The translations under genes were made by a program, and so were the position numbers. A DNA stretch of 64,000 bases. Origin: Paenibacillus albicereus. GTDB taxonomy: Bacteria; Bacillota; Bacilli; Paenibacillales; Paenibacillaceae. The notes below the pieces were generated by a model. It saw nothing but the letters and a program-made list of their open reading frames with translations, did not search any database and was not told the origin of the DNA. This document shows, in pieces, positions 50,752-57,227 of this stretch (within the stretch, counting starts at the first letter, position 1; every line of letters begins with the position of its first letter). The stretch is from contig NZ_CP051428.1 of assembly GCF_012676905.1 (NCBI RefSeq), positions 2,938,001 to 3,002,000 on the forward strand, written 5' to 3'.

Positions 50752-51523
50752 CGTCCGGGAACGCCAGCAGCGAGTCATAGAACCGGTCCGCGGCGGCCGG
50801 CGCATAGTCGGCCTCGAGGCCGAGGGATCGATACTGCTCCCTCATGCCGAGCTGGCCGGAGCGCCGGCCGCCGCTGCCGTCTCCGCGATGAAAGTCGTCG
50901 ACGACGATGCGCGGCGCTTCTCGGGCGAGACGGCGGGCGAACTGCTCCGTATGGGGCAGCAGCGGCGAGACGGCCGCCTGCACGGGGATGCCCGCCTCGC
51001 GCAGCTCCCTCAGCGCGCGCCAGCGGGCGGCGAGCGGAGGCGCCTGCGGCGTGAACCGGCGGCGCATCGCCTCGTCGTCCGTCTCGATCGTCACGCTCGC
51101 CCGCAGCCGGCCGCCGAAGCGGGCGAGCAGCTCCTTGTCCCGGACCACCAAGGGACTGCGCGTCTGCAGGAGGAGGAATTCCGGGGGGCGCTCCAGCATC
51201 AGCTCCAGCAGCGACGCGGTCGTGCGTGTCCGCGCCTCCTCCGGCTGGTACGGATCGGTCGCCGAGCCGAAAAAGAGCCGGATCGGCCCCTTGTCCGACT
51301 CGCGGCTCCACTCGCGGCGAAACGCGGCCGGATCGAGCGTCTTGACGTCGACCCAGCTCCCCCACGGCTCGGCGCGGAACAAGCCCACCGGCATCCGGCG
51401 GACATAGCAGTAGCTGCAGCCGAAGCTGCAGCCCGTGTAAGGATTGAGCGTATGCGTATAGCCCTCGAGATAGCCGGCCGCAGGGTTCAGCCAGCGGGCC
51501 GGACGCTTCGCCGAGCCGCTCAA
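50714..51523 (-). CDS. SPL-family (Rv2578c-like) radical SAM protein
   Basis: 269-residue radical SAM enzyme. Cluster motif NPYTGCSFGCSYCYVRRMPV gives CxxxCxxC. Further SPL-family features: LFFGSATDPYQPEEARTRTT, LLLQTRSPLVVRDKELLARF, ASVTIETDDEAMRRRFTPQA and IPVQAAVSPLLPHTE. It lacks the spore photoproduct lyase N-terminal domain, so it is an SPL paralogue of unknown substrate. Start TTG at 51523, whose TTG overlaps the ung stop (TTGA), with GAGGCGG in front; the open frame upstream lies inside ung in another frame. Coupled to ung. Confidence 0.85.
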   Translation of the reverse strand: MSGSAKRPARWLNPAAGYLEGYTHTLNPYTGCSFGCSYCYVRRMPVGLFRAEPWGSWVDVKTLDPAAFRREWSRESDKGPIRLFFGSATDPYQPEEARTRTTASLLELMLERPPEFLLLQTRSPLVVRDKELLARFGGRLRASVTIETDDEAMRRRFTPQAPPLAARWRALRELREAGIPVQAAVSPLLPHTEQFARRLAREAPRIVVDDFHRGDGSGGRRSGQLGMREQYRSLGLEADYAPAAADRFYDSLLAFPDVSVHFSREGFLP

Positions 51524-52245
51524 CTGCCGCCTCGCTCGCGGCCGGCGGCGGCTTCCTCGCCGCCGGTCGGCTCGGCCGTCCGGCACCAGTCGATCGCCTC
51601 CATGCCATGCTGTTCGAGGAAGGCGTTCGCTTTGGAGAAGGGGCGGCTGCCGAGGAAGCCGCGGTGGGCCGAGAACGGGCTCGGATGCGGCGTCGTCAGC
51701 AGCAGATGCCGGCTGCCGTCGAGGAACGCGGCCTTGTTCTGCGCATGCTTGCCCCACAGCAGGAATACCGCCGGACGCTTCCTCTCGCCGATCAGATGCA
51801 CGATGCGGTCCGTGAACCGCTCCCAGCCGAGGCCTTGATGGGAGGCGGCCTCGCCCCTGCGTACGGTCAGCACGTTGTTGAGCAGCAGCACGCCCTGGCG
51901 CGCCCACCCGCGCAGGTCGCCGCTCTCGGGGAGCGGGCAGCCGATGTCGTCCTTCAGCTCCTTGTAGATGTTCTGCAGCGACGGCGGGATGCGCACGCCC
52001 GGCTGCACGGAGAAGCTGAGGCCGTGCGCCTGGCCCGGACCGTGGTACGGGTCCTGGCCGAGGATGACGACCTTCGTATCCGCGAGCGCGGTCAGATGCA
52101 GCGCGTTGAAGAGATCATGCATGTCGGGATAGACCGGCCCGCTGCGGTATTCCTCCGCCAACCGGCTCCGCAGCTCGCGGTAATAGGGCTGCTCCATCTC
52201 TTTCCGCAGATGCGGCTCCCAATCGTTGTGGAACGGTACGGTCAT
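51520..52245 (-). CDS. ung: Uracil-DNA glycosylase
   Basis: 241-residue family 1 uracil-DNA glycosylase that starts base-excision repair. Catalytic water-activating loop ILGQDPYHGPGQAHGLSFSV (Asp), uracil recognition LLLNNVLTVRRGEAASH and the DNA-intercalating HPSPFSAHRGFLGSRPFSKA with the catalytic His. ATG at 52245 follows GGAGGGCG; an upstream frame portion is unrelated. The downstream SPL-like gene is translationally coupled, suggesting linked roles in DNA repair or nucleotide damage. Confidence 0.96.
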   Translation of the reverse strand: MTVPFHNDWEPHLRKEMEQPYYRELRSRLAEEYRSGPVYPDMHDLFNALHLTALADTKVVILGQDPYHGPGQAHGLSFSVQPGVRIPPSLQNIYKELKDDIGCPLPESGDLRGWARQGVLLLNNVLTVRRGEAASHQGLGWERFTDRIVHLIGERKRPAVFLLWGKHAQNKAAFLDGSRHLLLTTPHPSPFSAHRGFLGSRPFSKANAFLEQHGMEAIDWCRTAEPTGGEEAAAGRERGGS

Positions 52246-52312
52246 TTGACATCGCCCTCCGTAGAAAGTAAAATTGATTAGCCCATATCGAAGAAAGTTG
52301 CAGGTGATGGCC

Positions 52313-52582
52313 ATGAGTTACCGTCCGGTCGTAACGAACGTCAAGCTCGCGGAGCGCAACGACTCCACCCAGCTTTATCAGGTCGTCGTGAAGCTCAAGG
52401 ACGGCGGAGAATGCCGCCTGTTCTACAGCCCGGAAGGCACCAAGATCAACCGTCTCCAGACGACGCCTTGTCCGGTCTGCCGCCGAGACTACTATTGCAA
52501 CTGCATGGACAAGTTCATCGAAGAGATCAGCGGCCAGGTCGACCTGGAAGAGCTGAAGGCTGCCGAGCCGGCAGCGAAGTAA
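52313..52582 (+). CDS. Small protein with CPxC/CxC cluster
   Basis: 89 residues, not recognised. Beta-rich first half (YRPVVTNVKLAERNDSTQLY, QVVVKLKDGGECRLFYSPEG) and a compact Cys cluster PCPVCRRDYYCNCMDKFIEE, four Cys suited for a zinc ribbon, then an acidic helix DLEELKAAEPAAK. ATG at 52313 has AGGTG six nt upstream; an ATG two codons earlier is too close to it. Divergent from ung with its own terminator. Confidence 0.7.
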   Translation: MSYRPVVTNVKLAERNDSTQLYQVVVKLKDGGECRLFYSPEGTKINRLQTTPCPVCRRDYYCNCMDKFIEEISGQVDLEELKAAEPAAK

Positions 52583-52610
52583 GAGGCCTTCCTAAGGCTT
52601 CTTTTTTTTA
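52581..52610 (+). terminator. Terminator of the Cys-cluster protein gene
   Basis: AGGCCTT-CCT-AAGGCTT then eight T. Confidence 0.82.
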
Positions 52611-52726
52611 TTCCTCCAGTGTACCGGATTCAAACGAGCCGGGCAATCCGGCGCTCCGATCTATGCTCGAATCGTTTCACAGACGGGACGGACCTGCCGA
52701 TATACTTCGTATAAACGGGAGGGAGC

Positions 52727-52987
52727 GTGATCGCCATGCGCTTGGCTGCAGCCGTCGGCTGGATGACGGCTCCGTTCGTCATGCTGCCGGCCAGGTGGAG
52801 CCATCTGTCCGCGACGGGCCGCATCATCGGCGCCGTCTGGTCCTCCGCCCTGCTGCTGTCGCTGCTCGCCTTCGCGCAGCTATACGGCGCGCCGAGCAAT
52901 CCGCCCCAGCAGGTGCAGGCCAAGGTCGTTCCTGCCGAGGCCAGTCCGGCTCCATACGCCGTGCCGGCTTCGGACGAGCATCCCTGA
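52727..52987 (+). CDS. Small membrane-anchored protein
   Basis: 86 residues with one strong helix WSSALLLSLLAFAQLYGAPS (about 38-52) preceded by a weaker hydrophobic start (LAAAVGWMTAPFVMLPAR), and a Pro/Ala-rich, acidic tail PQQVQAKVVPAEASPAPYAV. Either GTG 52727 (GGAGG very close) or ATG 52736 could start it. Unknown function; followed by a terminator shared with the tRNA-Leu gene. Confidence 0.55.
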   Translation: MIAMRLAAAVGWMTAPFVMLPARWSHLSATGRIIGAVWSSALLLSLLAFAQLYGAPSNPPQQVQAKVVPAEASPAPYAVPASDEHP

Positions 52988-53010
52988 ACGGCCGCGCGAC
53001 TGGCTTGATC

Positions 53011-53050
53011 CAATGAAAAAAAGCAGCCCGGAGGCTGCTTTTTTTCATTG
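53011..53050. terminator. Bidirectional terminator, near-perfect long palindrome
   Basis: 18-bp arms CAATGAAAAAAAGCAGCC and its complement around CGGA; gives A/T tails on both sides, for the small membrane gene (+) and tRNA-Leu (-). Confidence 0.92.
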
Positions 53051-53052
53051 GA

Positions 53053-53135
53053 TGCCGAAGACCGGACTCGAACCGGTACGGGGTTGCCCCCGACAGATTT
53101 TAAGTCTGTTGTGTCTGCCATTCCACCACTCCGGC
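53053..53135 (-). tRNA. tRNA-Leu (TAA)
   Basis: 83-nt class II tRNA with a variable arm. Acceptor GCCGGAG/CTTCGGC, anticodon stem CAGAC-loop TTAAAAT (anticodon TAA) -GTCTG-type pairing, variable arm CGGGGGCAACCCCG, T loop GGTTCGAGTCC. Discriminator A, CCA not encoded. Confidence 0.95.
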
Positions 53136-53253
53136 AAGAGGCCACAGCCGCATTCGAGCGACATGACGAAAAACAGCTTACCATAGTTCGCCAGCTAGCG
53201 TCAACCGAAACCATCGATTTCGTCGACGGGCGAGGAGCGGGCGGCACGCCAAT

Positions 53254-53277
53254 AAAAAAAGCCTTGCTGCGCAAGGC
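53254..53277 (-). terminator. Terminator of the tRNA-fMet/Ile2 transcript
   Basis: GCCTTG-CGCAG-CAAGGC then seven T on the minus strand, 14 nt after tRNA-Ile2. Confidence 0.85.
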
Positions 53278-53290
53278 GGATCGTTCGCTT

Positions 53291-53367
<77 letters not shown>

Positions 53368-53407
53368 TTTTGAGGGAATGAGTTGAACTCGCATAAGGGC
53401 AAATAAG

Positions 53408-53481
<74 letters not shown>

Positions 53482-53569
53482 TCATTTCAAACATCGTCCC
53501 GCTTGGAACACGAATACAACTATACTACAGCCGATCTGGCAAAGTCAACCTGCATGCTTCTTCTCGACG

Positions 53570-53746
53570 CTAGGGCATATATCGGACCCCGTATTTGCCC
53601 CGCTTGGACTGAAACACCTCGATTTCGCTCGGGCATTCGTACCCGTAGATCCACCAGTCGTTCTCCATCCGCTTCACGAGGCAGCCCGCCTGAAACTTGC
53701 TGTCGTACAGCCTTCCCCAGTAGATCCAATTCGTCCTTCCCGCCAC
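53570..53746 (-). CDS. Small Trp/Tyr-rich protein
   Basis: 58 residues, starting MAGRTNWIYWGRLYDSKFQA with later GCLVKRMENDWWIYGYECPS and SKRGKYGVRYMP. Rich in Trp, Tyr, Gly; two Cys. Start GTG at 53746 with an excellent AAAGGAGG site, which is the main support. Unknown function. It is the first gene on the minus strand upstream of the tRNA-fMet cluster. Confidence 0.6.
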   Translation of the reverse strand: MAGRTNWIYWGRLYDSKFQAGCLVKRMENDWWIYGYECPSEIEVFQSKRGKYGVRYMP

Positions 53747-53959
53747 TCGCGCGCCTCCTTTCCTTCGGCGAGGTCCGATCGGACCGATGATCCGGGCCGT
53801 CGAGCCGTGCTAAGCAACAGCGTTCCCAAAATGCGCCATCTTCATTCGGAGCAAGCCGCGGCCGGCGGCGCCGGACCGCCCGTTGCCGAATTCGCTGCCT
53901 CTCCTATAAGATGAAAGAAGCCGATCTGCGGCCATCCCCCCCTGCCGAAGGGAGAACCT

Positions 53960-54703
53960 ATGGACCCGACCTCTTTGCAGCTGACCGTCCTCATCCTCTG
54001 TTCCGTCCTGATCGGATTTTCCAAAACCGGCATGCCTACGCTCGGCTTGTTTGTGGCCGCCGTCATGGCCAGCGTCTATCCGGCGAGAGAATCGGTCGGA
54101 TTGATTACGCCGGTGCTCATCATCGGCGACATCATCGCGATTCTCTACTACCGCAAGGAGGTTGTCTGGCGGCATCTGGCGTCGCTGCTGCCGTGGGTGT
54201 TCGCGGGCCTGATCGCCGGCTTCCTCGTGCTCGGCCGCATCCACGACCGGCCGCTCTCGATCCTGCTCGGCAGCCTCGTGCTCGCCCTGCTGCTGCTGCA
54301 TCTGCTCAAAGGCCGCATGGAAAGCGCGGCTTCGGTCTCGCTCAGCTCCGCTCCGGCGTTCAACAACGGCCTCGGCGTGCTGGCGGGCTTCACGACGATG
54401 ATCGGCAATGCCGCGGGCAGCATCATGTCGATCTACCTGCTTGCCAAAGGGATGGACAAAAAACGGTTCGTCGGCACGAACGCGATGTTCTTTTTCATCG
54501 TCAATGTCGCCAAAGTGCCGTTCACCGCCTCGCTCGGCCTCATCACCGCCGACTCGCTCCTGCTGAATGCCTGGATGATTCCCGCCGTCGCCGCCGGAGC
54601 TTGGATCGGCGTCAAGCTGCTGCCGCTCATCCCGCAGAAGGTATTCCAGGCGATGATCCTCGTGCTGGCTGGTCTCGGCGGGCTTCATCTGATCTTGTTC
54701 TGA
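53960..54703 (+). CDS. TauE/SafE (TSUP) family permease
   Basis: 247-residue membrane protein with about eight helices and the two TSUP halves: VLIGFSKTGMPTLGLFVAAV, ITPVLIIGDIIAILYYRKEV, and the repeat GVLAGFTTMIGNAAGSIMSI plus WIGVKLLPLIPQKVFQAMIL. Members export sulphite, sulphoacetate or similar C2/C1 acids; the actual substrate is unknown. ATG at 53960 follows GAAGGGAG. Convergent with the ABC operon, and separated by a long hairpin. Confidence 0.88.
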   Translation: MDPTSLQLTVLILCSVLIGFSKTGMPTLGLFVAAVMASVYPARESVGLITPVLIIGDIIAILYYRKEVVWRHLASLLPWVFAGLIAGFLVLGRIHDRPLSILLGSLVLALLLLHLLKGRMESAASVSLSSAPAFNNGLGVLAGFTTMIGNAAGSIMSIYLLAKGMDKKRFVGTNAMFFFIVNVAKVPFTASLGLITADSLLLNAWMIPAVAAGAWIGVKLLPLIPQKVFQAMILVLAGLGGLHLILF

Positions 54704-54707
54704 ACGC

Positions 54708-54749
54708 GAAGAGGGACGAAGCGGCCTTGCGCCGCTTTCGTCCCTCTTC
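54708..54749. terminator. Long hairpin between TSUP permease and SBP gene
   Basis: GAAGAGGGACGAAGCGGC ... GCCGCTTTCGTCCCTCTTC, near-perfect arms between convergent genes; T tracts are short. Confidence 0.7.
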
Positions 54750-54783
54750 CCGTCTGTGGATCGTCCTCGCCCGGGCTCTTGCT

Positions 54784-56340
54784 TCACCCGGCCGGCAGCA
54801 CTTCCACCGCTCCGCCTTCCGTCGAGCCGCCTTGCTCGCCCTTCGGATTCGTCTTGAGCTTCGCCAGCAAGGCGTTGCCCTTCGTGGCCCAATCCTTGAC
54901 CGCTTCTTCCGCCGTCATCTTGCCGCTCAGCGCCTGCTGGAACGATTGCTGGCCGAGACTGAACACCTCGTAGATGCCCGGCTTCGAGCGTGCGAGCGCT
55001 TCGAGCGCGCTGCTCGTCGGCGGTACCGGCTTGAGCGTATAAAACGCCTTGATGTTGTACTGCATGCCGTCGATCGGCTTGATGAACTCCGCGCGCGACG
55101 GAATTTCGTACGTGCTGCGCGACTTCAGCTTCGCCCACTCGCGGCCGTTGAGGAACTTGATGAATTCCCACGCGCCTTCCGGATTTTGCGCCTTGGCGTT
55201 GATGCCCATCGGCTGGCCGAGGTAGGAGTTGCCGCCGACATCAGGGTGCTCCTCGAATACCGGCACCGTTACGACATCCCAGTCGATCGCTTTCATCGAC
55301 TTGTTCGTCGCGGCGGCATCCTTCATGTTTTTGAGCTCCATGATGTAATTGTAGTCGCCGATCGTCATCGCGACGTTGCCGGAGCTGAACAGATCGCCCT
55401 GATTCGGATACGAGCTGATGCTTTTATCCTTCTCTCGGGCTTTCTGCTGCGCTTCGTTGATCTTCTGGATCTTCTCCTGCGTCGGCAGCACGTCTTCCTT
55501 GTACAGCTTGAGGAACGTGTCCCAGGCGTTGCTCCAGGCCGGCCCGCTGTCGACGAGCATCTTCTCGCCCTTGTCGTCGTACATTTTGAGCTGCAGCGGA
55601 GCGACGTAAGTCTGAATGTCGTTGAAGGCATCGCCGCCGCTCCAGCGGTTCAGCGTAAGGCCGAACACCTGCTTCTCCCCGGTGCCGCCCTTCACCTTGC
55701 GGGCGAGATCGAACACCTGGTTCCACGTCATCTTGTCGGTCGGCGGCTGCACGCCGGCGTCGCTGAAAATCTTCTTGTTGTAGAACAGGGCGGAGCCGCT
55801 GAACGTCGGCGTCAGCACATAGATCTTGGAGTCTCCCGCCGCCTTGATGCCGTCGATGACCGTCGGCACGTAGTCGCTGATGTCGAACTTATCCTTGGCG
55901 ATGAGCGGGTCGAGCTGCTGCAGCAAGCCGTCCTGCGTCATCCGCTGGAGCTGGTAATAGTCGACCATGACGACGTCGACCGGATTTTTGCCGGTCAGCA
56001 GCTCCTTCATCTTGTCGTACGGATCCGGCTGCTCCTTCTGGTCCTCGCCGTTCGAGTACCGCATGTCGTTGTAGTTGTTCGCATAGACGATTTCCAGGTT
56101 GACGTTCGGATGCGTGAACTCGAACGTATCGGTGTACTGCTGGCGGAACCAGGACTCGTTGTCCGCCGAGCCGTACAGCATGCCGATGCGCAGCACGCTC
56201 TGCTCCGATTGCTCGGACGAGGACCCGCTGCATCCCGCGAGCGCTCCCGCAGCCAGCGTCGCCGCCATCGCGGCCAGCCCGGCCGCGCGCAGGCGCGTTC
56301 CCTTCTTCTTCACCACAGTCGTTTCTCCAAGCTCTTTCAT
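54784..56340 (-). CDS. Extracellular solute-binding lipoprotein (family 1), fused to an export-type operon
   Basis: 518-residue lipoprotein with lipobox ALAGC (Cys37) and a family-1 binding-protein fold: VLRIGMLYGSADNESWFRQQ, KNPVDVVMVDYYQLQRMTQD, ALFYNKKIFSDAGVQPPTDK, AMTIGDYNYIMELKNMKDAA, GAWEFIKFLNGREWAKL. Such proteins normally deliver sugars or oligosaccharides to importers, but no import permease is present. ATG at 56340 overlaps the stop of the upstream ATPase gene as ATGA, so it is made together with a MacB/LolD-type ABC system. Last gene of the five-gene operon. Confidence 0.88.
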   Translation of the reverse strand: MKELGETTVVKKKGTRLRAAGLAAMAATLAAGALAGCSGSSSEQSEQSVLRIGMLYGSADNESWFRQQYTDTFEFTHPNVNLEIVYANNYNDMRYSNGEDQKEQPDPYDKMKELLTGKNPVDVVMVDYYQLQRMTQDGLLQQLDPLIAKDKFDISDYVPTVIDGIKAAGDSKIYVLTPTFSGSALFYNKKIFSDAGVQPPTDKMTWNQVFDLARKVKGGTGEKQVFGLTLNRWSGGDAFNDIQTYVAPLQLKMYDDKGEKMLVDSGPAWSNAWDTFLKLYKEDVLPTQEKIQKINEAQQKAREKDKSISSYPNQGDLFSSGNVAMTIGDYNYIMELKNMKDAAATNKSMKAIDWDVVTVPVFEEHPDVGGNSYLGQPMGINAKAQNPEGAWEFIKFLNGREWAKLKSRSTYEIPSRAEFIKPIDGMQYNIKAFYTLKPVPPTSSALEALARSKPGIYEVFSLGQQSFQQALSGKMTAEEAVKDWATKGNALLAKLKTNPKGEQGGSTEGGAVEVLPAG

Positions 56341-57221
56341 GCTTGTTCCCCCTCTACCAGCTTCGGTTTTGTAATGATGATGCGTTCCCCGTCGAACTCC
56401 ATGGACGCCTTGCCCGTAATGCCGAGCGCGGACAAATATTCCTTGGGCACCTGCAGGCGGCCGGCGCGGTCGACGACGGCATACGCCTCATGCACCTCCT
56501 GCAGCCCGCCCCGGCCGAAGCCGGTCGCTTCGTCAAGATGCGTGTTGCGCCGCAGGAACTCGGTGCTCGTGAGGCCGTCGCGGATGGCGACGACGCGATC
56601 CACCTTGCCCGCCAGCGACAGGTCATGGGTGACGATGACGATCGTCAGGCCCAGCTCGCGGTTGAGCGTCCGGAAAATGTCCATGATGAGGTCGCTCGTG
56701 CGGCTGTCGACCGAGCCGGTCGGCTCGTCGGCCAGCAGCATCTGCGGCCGGTTGGACAGGGAGATCGCGATGGCGACCCGCTGCTGCTCCCCGCCGGACA
56801 GCTGATGCAGCTTGTTGTGCATCCGCTCCTTCAGCCCGACCCACTCGAGCAGTTGCCGCGAGTAGGCGCGGTCGACCTTGCCCCGGAGCATCATCGGCAT
56901 CTCGACGTTCTCGAGCGCGGACAGGTACGGCAGCAGGTTGCGGGCGTTGTTCTGCCATATGAAGCCGACCGTCTCCCGCTTGTACTTGACCAGCTGGTCG
57001 TCGGTGATCTTGAGCAGGTCCCACGGGCCGACCCGGACCGAGCCTGCCGACGGACGGTCGAGTCCGCCGAGGATGTTGAGCAGCGTCGACTTGCCGCTGC
57101 CGCTGTTGCCGATGATCGCCATCAGCTCGCCGTCCTTGACGCTGAGGTCGAGCCCCTGCAGGGCGACGACCTCGAGATCGTCGGTCTTGTAGATTTTGAC
57201 CAGGCCTTCGCAGTCAATCAT
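56337..57221 (-). CDS. ABC ATPase (MacB/LolD type) fused to a C-terminal AbrB-like domain
   Basis: 294 residues. ABC domain about 1-225: Walker A IIGNSGSGKSTLLNILGGLD, Q loop FIWQNNARNLLPYLS, signature LSGGEQQRVAIA, Walker B LLADEPTGSVD and H loop VTHDLSLAGKVDR. Residues about 242-290 read AYAVVDRAGRLQVPKEYLSA followed by LGITGKASMEFDGERIIIT, the swapped-hairpin AbrB/SpoVT pattern (D-x-x-GR-hydrophobic-x-P ... LGI-x-x-G ... I-I-x-x-P). Unusual domain fusion; either an oligomerisation element or a regulatory tail. Start ATG 57221 with AGAGGAG; six nt behind the permease stop. Confidence 0.9.
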   Translation of the reverse strand: MIDCEGLVKIYKTDDLEVVALQGLDLSVKDGELMAIIGNSGSGKSTLLNILGGLDRPSAGSVRVGPWDLLKITDDQLVKYKRETVGFIWQNNARNLLPYLSALENVEMPMMLRGKVDRAYSRQLLEWVGLKERMHNKLHQLSGGEQQRVAIAISLSNRPQMLLADEPTGSVDSRTSDLIMDIFRTLNRELGLTIVIVTHDLSLAGKVDRVVAIRDGLTSTEFLRRNTHLDEATGFGRGGLQEVHEAYAVVDRAGRLQVPKEYLSALGITGKASMEFDGERIIITKPKLVEGEQA

Positions 57222-57227
57222 GGCCCA

